Assembly: GCA_019914945.1 (NCBI GenBank)
Contig: CM034107.1
Span: 9,610,001 to 9,674,000 of the forward strand
Source: Typha latifolia
Lineage: Eukaryota > Streptophyta > Magnoliopsida > Poales > Typhaceae
Direction of reading: 5' to 3'
Length of the DNA stretch: 64,000 bases
A program made the translations under genes and the position numbers. Positions 45,187 to 58,610 of the stretch are shown here, piece by piece. The notes beneath the pieces were generated by a model, which was not told the origin of the DNA, did no database searches, and saw only the letters and a program-made list of their open reading frames with translations. Within the stretch, counting starts at the first letter, position 1; each line of letters opens with the position of its first letter.

Positions 45187-47495
45187 TTCTGAAAGAAACA
45201 ATTGTTTCCTTTCCTTTTCAAAATCATGTAATATTGTTTAATATTGTTAGCTGTTAATCAAGATGTGTGCTCCTATTGCAGGAATTTCTCTCCCTCGTCT
45301 GTATTGTTTAGATAATGTAGCTGCAGTCATTTTCGCAAAACTTCTTGCACAACAATGCATGTTGTTGGCTTGTTGCATTCTTTCAAAATCTGCAGCCAAG
45401 AGAATGTAGGATCCTCCACCCACCAGAATCCATGGAGAGATAAGCTTGACGACAAGGATGACCTGATCACAACGCAGGCCAGCCACCATGATCAAACACA
45501 AGGAAGTTGAGGACATGCTAGACACTTGCACAATCCGTTGATGCTGTCTCATAAACTATCGAGTACTTGCTGCAATGGAGGGGTTTACTGCCAGGCGAGG
45601 CAAGATGGGAGAAGGCTGGACACTCATTGAAGAGTTCAACCGAGGTGGGAGAGAATATAAACCATCACCTTACCATAGAGTATGTAATAGTTCTTTTTAT
45701 CAATTAGGAATCTTTCTCTTAAATGTAACTAAGGAATTTCTGTGATCAATCTTGTAATAGCTTTTGAGATCAATAGAGGAAAAGTTTTCTACCATGAGCT
45801 TGCTTCCTTTTTTTTCTTTTTTTTTCTCACTGTTGTATTTGTGAAAGTTTACTTAGTTATGTCGAGGGGATGAAAGAAGGGAATTCTCCCTAAGTTTGCG
45901 ACTTGATGCTACAAAAGAAAATTACTAGAAGAGTTCATTCTCATGAATGCCCAAGTTAAGGTTTAGAGCTTATATGGGTGAGCTATTTTTTTTTTGAGAT
46001 TGGATTGTTAATAAAATTTACTCTAAGTAGGTTGGTGATTCTACTAAGATAAAGAATGAATATGAATTTGTAATGTTTTAAGGTTTATGTAATGATGGAA
46101 TTTATAAAATTGAGTTTTTTTATTAATTGATTTAAATAAGGATTTGGAAAACTGGATTGAACAAATTGCTTTTGAAACATATGATTAAGTCATATTGTTG
46201 AATAATCTATTTTTTAGGCCTATGAGCACTTTATTATTTTCTAATGTGGTTGAGCAGCCAACCATATGCTCTATTGGATCTAATATAAATCATAATGGGT
46301 TATAAATAGGCTAGGTCCTCTCTCCAAACTATAATCCTAATTTGCTTGTACTATTGAGAGCCGACATTGAAATGGAGAAGGAGAGGAAGATAATTATTTT
46401 ATATGTGGTATCTAGATGTATAGAGGTCTAGAAACTTTTATTTTCTCAAGATTATCTTTGATTAAGTTATTAGATAAATTTTTTTCGAATCATAAAACAT
46501 AAATATTAATTTTCGTAGTTACTAGATATTAATAAGTGAAAAAATGATATATGTGGATGAAGCAATATATGTTTGATTAATTTGACTAGGTTTAGACATA
46601 TGTATGTATGCCCAATCAATATTATTTTAGATATATTAGAAAATTTATCTAATTATTTATAACTTTATTGCTCTTCAATTTTGACCTATAGATTGGTTAA
46701 ATATGATAAAAAAAAGGTAATTATTAAAGTGATATAAATAAAACTATAGAGGGAGGTGGGGTGATAGGAATGTTAAAGTGAATTTAGGCTTAACCATATA
46801 ATGAGGGAGTAGTTTTCCCTTCTTTTAATGATATTTGCTTTGGTTTAATGTTATTTTTTTGGTTTAGTTGTTTAATTTTGTCTGACTAAGTGTATCAGAA
46901 TAGTGTTGTGGCAGAATAGTAAAATACTGAAATGTTAAGCATTTTAAAAGGAAATTCCAAAAATAAGTCTTATTAAGTGTTCTAATATAAATACTGAACT
47001 ACAAAACAAAATACACATTTTTGTTCAAAATAATTAGTGCATTTTCTTAAATGAGCTGCAGAATAATTCTATCGAAACAATATTGTGTGGAAGAGTAAAA
47101 TGCTAAACTTACTAGCATTTTTATTTGAAACTCTGAAAAGTTTACTTGAAATGCTAAGCATTTCAATGTTTTCTATTCAAAACACTTCGTGTAGTTTTTT
47201 TTTTTTTTTTTGGCAAATGGACTATCCAACTTTTTAGCATTTTATTTTAAAGTGAATGCGCTTAAATTTTTAAGTGTTTTACTATGTAATAAAAATAGAT
47301 TATCATTTCAGTGGTTTTAGGTCAAGTTGCTGACTTAGGCCAAAACAAACCTCAATTATTAATAAGTTTGCTTCATAGTCAAGGTAGCACCGGTTAGTCA
47401 AAAACTCTTTCATATTAAAGTTTGAAAATAAATTATTATCATCTTTAAGTTTTTGGGAGAGTTATGTTCAAAATTTGCTATTCTAAAATTTAGCA
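45187..47495. other. CRM 3' region and AT-rich intergenic DNA
   Basis: A splice-acceptor-like 'ctcctattgcag' ends at about 45281, so the CRM transcript may have an intron in its 3' UTR. The ORF on the minus strand at 45247-45552 has no known family. Around 46250-46390, 'ggttataaataggctaggtc' resembles the promoter and 3' part of a copia-type LTR, with no bounds found. No other gene was seen. Confidence 0.45.
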
Positions 47496-47500
47496 GGTTA

Positions 47501-50500
47501 TGAAACACCCACCACCAAATACACATGTCTCTCACGTGGGTAGAACCCACGTAATTTTTACGTGACATGTTAGTCAATATTTCTACACCATATACTAGAT
47601 AAATATTTAAAATTTCTTCAAATAATACCATAAGAGAAACTCAAAATACCACAGGCCATAATAAGCCCCCAAAATATATATACATACACCTTAATAGAGT
47701 AAATGTCCGCGTAGAGGCTACAATCTATTTGACTTATTTACAATAATAAAATAGACAAAAGAGACTATACATAACTTTTCACTAACTCTTCCATGGACTT
47801 GGGGTCATCTACTAATCTGAAAAATATTTTCACTAAAGGTGGTGAGCACGAGGCCTAGCAAGTATATACATCTACAGTCTAAAAGTAGTGTAAAAAAATA
47901 TGCCACATAATATATATGTCAACATGATAATATATATGCCAACATGATAATAATAATACATTCATGCAACATGTCTATCATTTTCATATCTACAACTCAC
48001 ATGTAATAATAAGGGACACATATTATGTCATCGTATAAATTATAAAATTATTTCTCTCATACTCCCACAGAGCCAAAGCTATAAATTATCATTATAAGCT
48101 CATCGAGCTATCCACCACGTTATAAACATATACTCACAAATGATCTCGTACATTAAGGAGGGATAGACATTTAGCGATAATGTTGCTCGTACATATTTGA
48201 CAACATTGCATATGACTAGTTATCTATGGCCAACAAATTAATGATCCTAGTCATAAGCACATATCTCCCTCTTTAAAATCATCACCGCTCACAATAGAAT
48301 AGTTAAGAGCACTTAGCTCATCAGTGGACAACATGACCCTACGTTATCGAGTACCACTAGGCCTACGATCCTTACCTTCCAATCATAGTTTTAGATCACT
48401 CGTGTCTAGTCTCCAACAAGGCAATGTGATTGCCTAAATGTCACTCAGGCTAATGGCCTTAGGCATAGACCATTTAGTTCATAAGCACCATATAATAAAT
48501 TCTACCCTTAACCCCGGGCTATGTTAGTGAAGGGCACTACGTAGTTAGAACTTAACTATGTGATAATACGTGCAAGTGGTGCAATGATCAACATCATCAA
48601 TCAATGATGTGCACATACTCAGATATTCACCAACAATCTATAAATAACTATGAAGTTGTAAAGTAAATATAATTTTGCTGAATAGTAAATAAATATTTGC
48701 AAACGTATAATATGCATATCATGAATTCATAAAGTCAAATATCACTTTAATATTACACTATTCCTAGACTACGGAAGATTCACTTGACTAACATTGTTTC
48801 CAAGTTAATTAACTCTAACTATGCCAAGGATCATCCTTGCATAGTACGGAGTCCACCTTGATAATGAAAATAATAAAACATAAGTACCATAATCTTGACA
48901 CTAATTAATTAAATAATCCTATCGACATCCGCTATAGATTTGGGTAGGTCCACCTAATAATTCTTATATTTATTAATCAGATAGAGTTATTTAAGCTGTA
49001 CTAAGGTCTGAGGCGTCATTAAAAATAACCACAAACATTATCCTCAAGTTTATTGATCCATAATTATTATCATTTTAGAATAAAAGAAAATGATGACAAC
49101 TAATAGATCCTAGTAGGACAAAATTAGAATTTAAGACATTAAATAGTAAATAATCACATTAGAGGCATGGATTGGTTCAGATGCGTATGTAAATGGATAT
49201 AAGTGTCAACACTTATTTTAGACAGAAAAACTCCATATGTTCTAGTATGATGTCACTGTGATAAAGATGAATTCATTTTGGAAGTTTAAATAGTAAACAT
49301 GATGTCTTAGCCATCATAATACTCACTAGTATACTAAGAGATATTTGTAATAGAAAAATTAAGAAATGAGAATCTAGTTTCAAATAACGATGGAAGAGAA
49401 CGGTGCAATAAAAGGTCTTATTTACTTAGTGGAAACAAGAAAACAACACATGAAACTGCGTACCGTATTAGAGTATATGATGTCAAAGGGAATTATTGTG
49501 TAGAATTTGGAAGTCATGAATATGAATATTTACATATAGTATGTAAGAACACTTCTCCACTACCAAAGCAAAAGAAATTAAAGTTAACATATCTACAGTT
49601 TGCCAGGCATGAACTTATTGCATCTTAATTAACCTTAAGAATCAAAAGCTAAGACATGATGAAATATAAATAATAGGGTACTAGGAAGTTTCATTCCAAA
49701 CATACTATAAGGGAAGGATTATAATATTATAGATGTTTAACATTCTCAAGAGATTTGGACAGATTTAAGTGTATTAAGCATATTTAAGAGATTGTTGCAC
49801 TATATGAACAAAATAACATTGGAATGCCATCACTAAAATGAAACAACACTGTCAAAATGGGAATAGCATAAGATTGAGTTGAAACTTTTCAAAGGCAACC
49901 CTGCTCCAAATCGTTGCATCGAGGCAACTGATAGCACGCACAAGGATCCTCCTCGGCCGTGGCAACACCCAGTCTCCATATCAAGCTCGAGTGAGACAAC
50001 GCGAAGAGCATAACTAGCTCGCACCTCGCGCTACTCTCTACCTCCTCCTTCCCTACTACCATCTCGCTTTCCTTCTGCCCCAAACACCATCTTGCCTCCT
50101 TCGATCACCGATGTCCTCGATCTTGAACTGCAGTTGAGGCGATGTATGTGGCGAAGGAGAAGCTCTCAAGCAAGCGATCGATCTCAGAGAGGAACCCATC
50201 ATTGACATTGAGGGAGAGAGAAGATGGCGGTTGAGGGGTGAAACCAAAAGGAAGAAGAAGAGGTGGAGGAAAGAAATTAGGTGGTGTTGGTGAGCACGTT
50301 ATGATGCCCCATCAAAATTTTAGTTAGTTCAAGAGCATCAGCGATGCAGTAGCAAAGCCTGACTTAAAGGATACTGCAGTATTTTGGTCAGACTTGATCT
50401 TATCTACTATTGGACAGACTTCAAGCTTATCCATTGTTGGATTGATAGGGACAAAGGACACCTTTTGATCTTATCTATTCCCTTCTAAATATCTAGGAAA

Positions 50501-50813
50501 GATATTTGTTAGGGTAACATAGTAGCTAAGTTTTTTTTCTATATAAAGGGTTTGAATCCACTACTTGTATTTTATCTAAAATTTGAAAAAATGAAAAGAA
50601 GTGAGACTTCATCAAGATAGCTCTTCTTTAAGTGTTAGTAAATGCTTTATCTCTTTCTTACTTCTATACTGATTTTAGTTCAGGCCTTACTTCATCTTGC
50701 GAAAAAGTTGGAGTGCCGCGTGGACTTGCCAAAATGCTCAAAGACGTTAAGTTCATGACAACATGCTCACTTAGGGTGGTTTCTTATTTTTGTTTTTTTA
50801 ACGGGGTGTTACA
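47501..50813 (+). mobile_element. 3.3-kb solo LTR, TSD GGTTA
   Basis: It starts TGAAACACCC, ends CGGGGTGTTACA (reverse complement TGTAACACCCCG), and is flanked by perfect GGTTA repeats at 47496-47500 and 50814-50818. No gag or pol text lies inside. A CTATATAAAGGG at about 50540 would be the LTR promoter. The orientation is taken from that TATA and from the length after it. The two ends differ at one base within the first ten. Small ORFs at 49833-50247 are LTR text. Confidence 0.78.
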
Positions 50814-50846
50814 GGTTATTAATTATAAATTCTCACACCGAAAGAT

Positions 50847-51064
50847 ATGACTGACTCTCCATCTTCCTTGACAAGCACTCTTGTGGTGCCTCGTAAGAAG
50901 CCCCCAAATCCTCCAAAACCTCTTGGTGGAGACAGTTCTGTCCAACCACATACTTCTGTTGTCCTTTTTTCAAAGATAGTTAATATTGTCAAACTACCTT
51001 TCCATAAGGTAGTAAATGAGATATTTTCGTCTGAGCATGTAAATGTATCCTTGCCATCTAAAAG
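50847..51064 (+). pseudogene. LINE ORF1, 5' part, cut by a hAT insertion
   Basis: The ORF starts with an ATG at 50847 (MTDSPSSLTSTLVVPRKKPP) and is open to the hAT target site TCTAAAAG (51057-51064). Read across the duplicated octamer, the frame stays open for a further 20 codons or so beyond 58610. This shows that this piece and the right-hand piece were once one ORF1 of a plant L1-type LINE. Confidence 0.7.
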
Positions 51065-51166
51065 CAATATTTTGAAAGGCGGCTGCGGATAGCGAGCGGT
51101 CACCCCGCCGCCTAGCGCCAAGGCGAAAAGCGGGTGACAAGGCGGTCTAGCATTTTTATATTAAAA

Positions 51167-51229
<63 letters not shown>

Positions 51230-51585
51230 GTAATGATGCACTATGCCATAATATCAAATAACATAATCACAATTCACAATTCACAACTATAACAAGTTCA
51301 CAAATATCACAACTAAATATCCAAAACAAATAACATGATCAAAGATTAAAATTTATCAAATTCATAACAAATTCCCAAGAATCACAAGTTCACAACCAAA
51401 TGTTTAAAATAAATAACATGATCAAAGATTCAAAATTATCAAATTCATAACAAATTCACAATCATCACATCCAAATATCTAAGTATCTAACAAGTTCACA
51501 ATCATCCTAAGAATCACATTCATAATAAGTTTACAATCATCACAAGAATCACATTCATAATAAGTTCATATTCAAAATTAGAATT

Positions 51586-54069
51586 CTAGTCTTCTTCACA
51601 ATCTTCGGGTGGAGCTTCATTTGTCAATAAATTATCATCTGAATCATCATCAAGCTCTAGCTCAACATCGTCATCATCCTCTATTTTCTCATCCGACTGG
51701 ATCAATTGCTCATCTAGAGAAGTGGAAGGAGTGCTACTAGTAGTAGCTTGAGCAACTCTAGCACTCCAAAAATTCTTCCGCGCTTGATGCTTCCGTCACC
51801 ATTTCCTGAGTTAACCTTTCATCTGAGAAGACCTCTTGCTCTTGAGGATCATTATCCAACCAATCAATTACATTTTTTTTGAAGTCACATGATTCTTCCC
51901 TTTTGCTATCTTTCGATCTTTCATCATTGCATTAAATTGTACATAAACTAAATCATTCAATCTCTTCACTTCCAATCTATTTCTCTTCTTTGAATGAATC
52001 TGAAAACAAAGACCAAATTAATACGAGTCTATTATAATTTAGAATTGACAACTTAATCAATACTATGATACATTACCCATTCAAATAAGCTCTAATTTCT
52101 TTCACACCTGGACGAGCTACATGTCAAATTAAGAATCTTAACTGTCATGTTTTTCAGGTGAGGGGCACCAGCTCCATATACACTCCACTAATAAGTTAAT
52201 AACCATACAAATTAGAAAATAACTTAGTAACATATTAACATACAAATTAGAAAGACATATGTTTTATTACATATGTTAAACTATTAAATATACCTCGGTT
52301 GAATTCATCATTATTAACTTCTCTTGCCAATCTTGCTAGTGGTCTCGCAAAAATTCTAGTAGCATCCTTATATGCTTTCATCTCCACATTTGTAATGTGC
52401 ACTTGAATGGACAGATTTGGAGAGAAGTTCTTAATACAACTAAGAACACTCTCCATTACATTTACATTACTCTCAATTTCATTATAATTTTTATAAAAAT
52501 AGTATGTATTTAAATAATATGCAGCAGCATGGAGATGCGTATCAACCTTTCCATTTATGTAGTGATCAATTGCATCGAGGAAAGGCTTGGAAAAAGTCTC
52601 ATTATTACTGAAAATATTCTTAATTTCCTTCTTAACATCCTTCAACCCACTATATATAAATCACATTGTGGCTTTCTTTCACCATCAACAACTCGAAGTA
52701 ACTTCACCAAGGGAGTGAAAATTTTAACTACTAATGACACTTGCCTCCAAAATTGATTATTGAGAATAGTAAAATAAGCTCTCTTATCTTTAGCAGTTTT
52801 TGACCATTTGCATGTTGAATATTCATCAGAAGTAAATATAAGTCTTAATTTTTCTTTCTTCTCCAAAAGACTCTGTAATGTGAGAAAAAAAGTTGCAAAT
52901 CTTGTAAACCGGGTCTCATGATCTTTATTTTTTCTATGAATTGGCGCATCATAGTTAATGCCTTATGATGTCCATAAATAAATACTATGACTTCCCTCCT
53001 ACGTTTAATTATACCTTTAATCATTCCTTCTTTGAATATCCTCTCCAACATTAAATCTATACAATGGGCGGCATAAGATGTTTAGTGTATGCGAGGATAT
53101 TTATCTTTTAGCAACCGTGCAGCTACTAAATTAGCGGCAGCATTATCAGTCACAATTTGGAGAACATTCTCTTCTCCCATTTCTTTGATACCATCAACAA
53201 CAATATTATAGATGTATTCATATGTATGTGAGTCTTTAGAGCAATCAACAAAATGTAAACAAACTAACTCCTAACTCACAACTAATATATAAATTCATAA
53301 TACTTCTTCCTTTTCGATTTGTCCAAGTGTCAGTCAAAATTGAGCATCCATTTTTTCTCCCTGCAATTTTATGATTCTCCAAATCGTCATTTATTTTAGC
53401 CACTTACTGCTTCAAAAGTGGCTCACGCAATTCATGCAGAGATGTTGGCTTATACCCTAGGTCATATTGACCAACTACTTCTATCAATATATGAAATGAT
53501 TTATCATTGATAGCATTAAAAGAGACGCCATATTTATAAACCCAACGAGCTAAGTGGTTGTTCACTTTATCTCTTTCTTTTTTTGCAAAAGAATCTTTTA
53601 TATTCGTTTGTACTACCATCTTTCCTTGCTCTCTAACTACAACTTCTGGATTAATAGAAGTAAATTTATCTATAGGACCTCTACTCCTTGGTCTTTTACT
53701 GCCAACATCTGAAATTTCTAAATCTTCATTCTCTCTACATATATTTACTTCTGCCCTTTATTCTGCTGCCTCTCTTAATTTCTTTTTTTTTTCTTTCTCC
53801 TTTAGATGATCCTTGATAATTTTTTTGGCCTCATCACTAGCTTTTGGACAAGGCGCAACATCACCTCTAATATGAGCAATATGCTTTTTAAATCCACTAA
53901 TTCCTCCCTTAGTGACCTTCCCATAGAATCTATATTTCACTATATTGACATTATTTTTATTAGGAAGGTATCTATATTTACATCTTGGATTATTAGAGCC
54001 AATAGGCACAAAATATTTAGATGATGTAGACCCAGCCACAGACGCTGTTTGAGAGAAACTAGTTGCCAT
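51586..54069 (-). pseudogene. hAT transposase with BED finger and DUF659, inactivated
   Basis: Starting at the ATG at 54069, the N-terminus carries a BED-type zinc finger region (NPRCKYRYLPNKN...GGISGFKKHIAHIRGD). A TAA at 53758-53760 interrupts it, then the same frame continues (NIKDSFAKKERDKVNNHLAR). The DUF659/RNase H-like core is readable: GCSILTDTWTNRKGR near 53350, LQIVTDNAAANLVAARLL near 53130 and AAHCIDLMLERIF near 53070. Further down come FTPLVKLLRVVDGE and DTHLHAAAYYLNTYYFYKN, as in Ac-like transposases. The acidic C-terminus ends at a TAG at 51586-51588. Several in-frame stops, for instance one near 53090, and frame changes show it is dead. The C-terminal dimerisation region is poorly preserved. 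Confidence 0.85.
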
Positions 54070-55324
54070 ATTTGATTAGTTTTACTCTGTATATAATATT
54101 GAGGTCATTGGGTAATTCACAAATTAATTAGCATATGAGATTAACAAAATAACTAGCAGTCTAGCATATCAGATTAACAAAGTTACAAACTAACTACTTA
54201 ACTAGCATATCAGATTGTTAATAGTAAAAAAAAATTACTAACGGCAGAAGTATTTCTAATTAGCAATTTATTCTTCTATCATAATAATTAACAAATTAAC
54301 AATAATTAGGTAATTACTAATTAAGCAATTAGAAAATCAAAACTAACAATGATAGTCAAAGAAATCCACTTAAATTACTACTTACAGTAATTAGTTGTAA
54401 CGCCCCCCGCCCGGCACGGCACGTGCACGCCCACGCGCCCACACGGCACGCACGGCGCACGCGATAAGTCGGGCGAGGCCCGTCACGCACAGATACTCTC
54501 ATGTGCACATATAATCATGACATCACCAAAAAAATATCCTGCTAACCTATCCATGATCACATAATCCATCGCCAAATAAATCATACTCTTAACCAAATAA
54601 ACCTGTTAACATATGAATATCAAAGTCCGCAATAATATACACTAGACTGCTACACAATCTGGCAGGGCCCACACAGGCCACAACAAACCATCAGGATACC
54701 ATTAAACAACCGATACAAGAGTACACTATGATTCGACCTGTATTATACAAATCATCGTCTAATACAAAAGAGTACAAATATCAAATACTGGTACAACTCA
54801 ATTTCTATATAAACCATCATCTATACCATCTCGCATCTATAGCTCACCTCATCATCACTCTAAAATATCTTCTTAAGATATCTCAGGTCGCTATCATGTA
54901 CCACAAATCTGAGGGGTTAGAAAATAAAATAAAGAGAGTCATGAGCAAAAGGCTCAGTGAATAGACCTTACCCCGAATCAGTGATGCCAAACAAAGAGTA
55001 AATCATGTACTGGATAATATGAATTAGAAAGCAACATCATGTCATGAATGAGTATATGAATGCATCCTCAATAATACATAATTGAAAAGTAGATAATATG
55101 TCATACTGGTAAAAGTATACAATCCTCGACAATGAATAAATAAATCTCCATGTCATATGATCATCATAACTCTCTATCAAATATGATATATGATGCATGC
55201 CGACCATGACCATGCGATGATATCAAATGCAACCATGTATGATATATATTGACCCATCAATAATCAGGTATGTCAGATAAAAATGAAATCATATGCATTT
55301 CTCAACATCACGATCATCACCGAC

Positions 55325-55702
55325 ATCTCGGTATAATATCATCATACTAGACCACTGTGCACAGTCAATACCCGGTACCCGGTCTCAACATCATGCCCGA
55401 AGGCTCAGAGCATACTCTGCCATCCGCAAGGAGTATCTCAAATATAATCATACCCCACCACCTGCTAGGGTATCAACACACATCCAGACCGGGCACACAC
55501 ATAGTTGATAGAAATCTCGGTATAATATCATCATACTAGACCACTGTGCACAGTCAATACCCGGTACCCGGTCTCAACATCATGCCCGAAGGCTCAGAGC
55601 ATACTCTGCCATCCGCAAGGAGTATCTCAAATATAATCATACCCCGCCACCTGCTAGGGTATCAACACACATCCAGACCGGGCACACACATAGTTGATAG
55701 AA
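55325..55702 (+). repeat. 189-bp tandem repeat within the solo LTR
   Basis: Two almost identical units start at 55325 and 55514. Both contain 'cactgtgcacagtcaatacc' and 'catcatgcccgaaggctcag'. A third unit would begin at 55703 ('gaaacctcgtgagg') but diverges at once. Short ORFs repeat the same peptide because of this duplication. Confidence 0.93.
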
Positions 55703-57343
55703 ACCTCGTGAGGATAACTCGCCACATATGCCCTGGCAAACGGCATGTGTCCGAATATCTGCTGTGCACACAGACTAACGACCTCAGACGTAAGGCCAAC
55801 AGGATCGCGACCATGTCGAGCGATCAATCATCCACCAAGCGCGTCCTAACCCTCGCGCCCACTCGGGTATCCTCACGCTTTCTATCAATTATCCTATCAA
55901 TCACATTTCATGCTTTCCTTCTAAATGACAAATCATATGCATATATCCAGTACGATAACAAGTCAATGCATAACAGGAATTTAGGTGGAATAGGAATCAA
56001 GAGAAAATGATGCAATATAGTCTCCAAACCGTATCGTCAACACATGCATACTCATGCTAATCTATTACATGCATACTCATGCTACGAGATCAACTCGGTA
56101 AACAATCATAACAAAGTAGAATCATCTCTGATTATCTCTATATATATCACCAATGTACTCTTATTCCAAATCAGCGTAATCGAATGCATGATAAAATATG
56201 CTCGACTATAATCATCTCTAGATAAAATAATATAATCATGCTGGAGGCCAAAACATGCATATACACAAATATATAATGTAACATAATTTGAGAAAGACGT
56301 CTAAGGGATAAGACTACTCACAGTCTGATAAGAAGACACGAACCACGCATCTCTCACGTCCGTAAGTCAAACATCAACTCATTGTCAGGATCCACGGGGT
56401 CTCACATAAGGGGTTTGGGGTCTGAAAATATTTAAATTATATGATGTCAGCCGTTTATCCCATTTAGAATTCATTGGTGTAAAATATAATAAATTATTTG
56501 ATTTTATTAAATAACTTGATATACATTATATATATATATAATTATGATAACCTTATTCAATTATTTGGCAATTATTACTTTTACTTAACTAGTTACTAAT
56601 CACACATATATTAATCATTATTCATAAAATCAAAAGTAATTATCTGAGCTCAGCATTTTATTGCATAGAAAATAATATATAATAATAATAAGGTGCTATA
56701 AACACATTGAATACTCAAATGTATTAAATATATGCATGTATAAGCATACATAAACGTTAATAGAAACTTATAAAATTTAATTATTTTTAATAGAACTAAC
56801 TATATAAAATATAAGATTATTATCAATATGATTACATGTATTAATCTAATAAACAGTGGCAAAACTATATATAATCATATGCAAGTACTTATAACTATAA
56901 TTAATAAATTATTATACTAATAATACTTAGCTAATACTTATGTTAGTGAGTATAAATTATCAAAATAATCAATCATCTAGATAATTGATTTACCTATATT
57001 TTAGAAACTAAATCATATGATTAATATAAACAAATTAAAAAGGAGCAATCCCTTGTCTGATCTTTGGGCTCAAGATCGCTGCTCTGATGCCGGGCCGAGC
57101 CCGGCACTATTGCGAAGGAAAGAAAGAAGCCGAGGAAGATGAAGAAGAAGAAAGAAGGAGAAGAAAGAAAGAAGAAGAAGAAGAAGAGAAGAGAAGAGAA
57201 GAAAAGAGAAGAAGGGAAGGGAAGGAGGAGGGAGGTGCGGACCGGCTGGGCGGGGGAGGGCACCGCGGTGGTGGTGGCCAGTGCTGCCGGCCTCTCGCCG
57301 GCGGCTCGGCTCCGACGGGCCCGAGCCCAAGGTAAGAAAAAAA

Positions 57344-57344
<1 letters not shown>

Positions 57345-57385
<41 letters not shown>

Positions 57386-57467
57386 AGAGAAGAAGAAGAG
57401 AGAGGAGGAGAAAGAGCTCAGAAGGCGCTCGTGGAGGTGGCGGCGGCGGCGATAGTCCGCCTCGCCT

Positions 57468-57523
<56 letters not shown>
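57345..57523 (+). repeat. (GA)n microsatellites in the LTR 3' part
   Basis: GA runs at about 57354-57382 and 57471-57522 are separated by a GC-rich stretch. They create long Arg/Glu or Ser/Leu ORFs on both strands that are not genes. Confidence 0.95.
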
Positions 57524-57526
<3 letters not shown>

Positions 57527-58610
57527 TTAAAGAGAGAGAGGGAAGGCGGTAGCTGCGGCGGCGCTGGGCCCGCCGCTGCCAGACGGCCGCAGCTGGTTGG
57601 CTACGGCGACGCGAGGGGGGGGTGCGAGGCACCTCTCCCACGCAGCCCCACTGCATGGGCACGAGGCCGGTCACACTGTGGCCGGCCACGTCGTGCCCAT
57701 GCAAAAATTAATTTTTTTTTTTTTTGGGGATTGGGTTGTTACATTAGTTTTCTAATTACTAATCAGAAATTCAAAATTTAGAAAACTAATCACTGTAAAT
57801 AATATTTATTATTTAATAATTATATTGAAGCAGTTAAGCAGTTAATTAGTGAAACTATGAAAAATATTAAAAACTAAAGAAAACTAAAGCAGTTAAGTAG
57901 TAATTAAGTGTTAATTAATCAAACCCTTCTTCTTTAGTTAATTAATCAAACCCTTTCCCTGCTTTTATAGTTAATTAATCAAACACTTTCGCTGCTACAA
58001 TAAATCAGTAATTAAGCATTTAAGTGTTAATTACTGATTTACTAGAGCAGTGAAGAAAATAGAAAGCAAAGCCAACGGTGAAAGGGAGAAAGAGAAGGAG
58101 AAAGGGAAGAAGAAGAAAAAAAAATCTCGGTGGGCAAGGATCATCTAAAGGGATACTTTAGTTGCCGCCTTGCTGGTTGCCGCTCGGAGCTATGAAAAGG
58201 AAGGCTGTGCTCGCCGCTCAGTGAAGGGAATGGTTGCGCTCGGCTGCTCGCTTGCAGTTGCTGCTCGAAGCCTCGATGAGACCGAGAGTAAAGAGAGAAG
58301 GATGGGATTTTTAGGGTTTGAAGAGATTGAGAGAGAGGAGGCTTCGGGAGATCAAGAGTGAGGAGAACGATGGGCTAGTTATTTAAACGGTTAATAGGTT
58401 AGCCTCAAGATCTGACCTAATATCGATTTAAACCCAAAACCACTAGGCTCTCTCGCAAAATGATTTAGTGGGCCGCCTAACCTGCTACGCGCCTTGGTGG
58501 ACCGCCATGCGATTTGGCGGCTGGCCAAGAAGGCCTAGGTGGCCTCGGCTACCACCTAGGTTGTTTGCGGGGCGGCCGCCTTGACCACTATTTAAAACAT
58601 TGTCTAAAAG

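Larger units (their letters stand above)
54396..57743 (+). mobile_element. 3.35-kb solo LTR in the hAT element, TSD TTAGT
   Basis: It begins TGTAACGCCCC, ends GGGTTGTTACA and is flanked by perfect TTAGT repeats (54391-54395 and 57744-57748). It has no gag-pol text. It holds a 189-bp tandem repeat (55325-55702), a very GC-rich 3' part and long GA tracts. It lies about 330 bp before the transposase ATG, thus in the promoter side of the hAT gene. Orientation is uncertain. ORFs at 55293-56010 and 57021-57781 are LTR repeats and low-complexity text. Confidence 0.88.
51065..58602 (-). mobile_element. Ac-type hAT transposon, 7.5 kb, TSD TCTAAAAG
   Basis: The ends CAATATTTTGAA and, reversed, CAATGTTTTAAA form a 12-bp terminal inverted repeat with two mismatches. 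The 8-bp target duplication TCTAAAAG is perfect (51057-51064 and 58603-58610). Next to both ends lie GC-rich clusters of GCGG/CCGCC motifs (51078-51145 and 58470-58590), the probable subterminal binding sites. Inside is a degraded BED/DUF659-type transposase on the minus strand. A solo LTR (54396-57743) and one copy of its TTAGT duplication account for 3.35 kb, so the original element was about 4.2 kb. It holds a (TA)n run at about 51175-51225. It inserted into a LINE. Confidence 0.9.

Noticed and set aside
55325..55702. Repeat array as CRISPR
   Set aside because: Only two long adjacent units without spacers, in plant nuclear DNA within an LTR.
55293..56010. ORFs of 60-154 codons with a repeated peptide
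   Set aside because: They come from the 189-bp tandem repeat inside a solo LTR, with no support for a gene.
57021..57781. Overlapping ORFs of 82-227 codons on both strands
   Set aside because: They are made by GA microsatellites and GC-rich LTR text; composition is low-complexity and no domain is visible.
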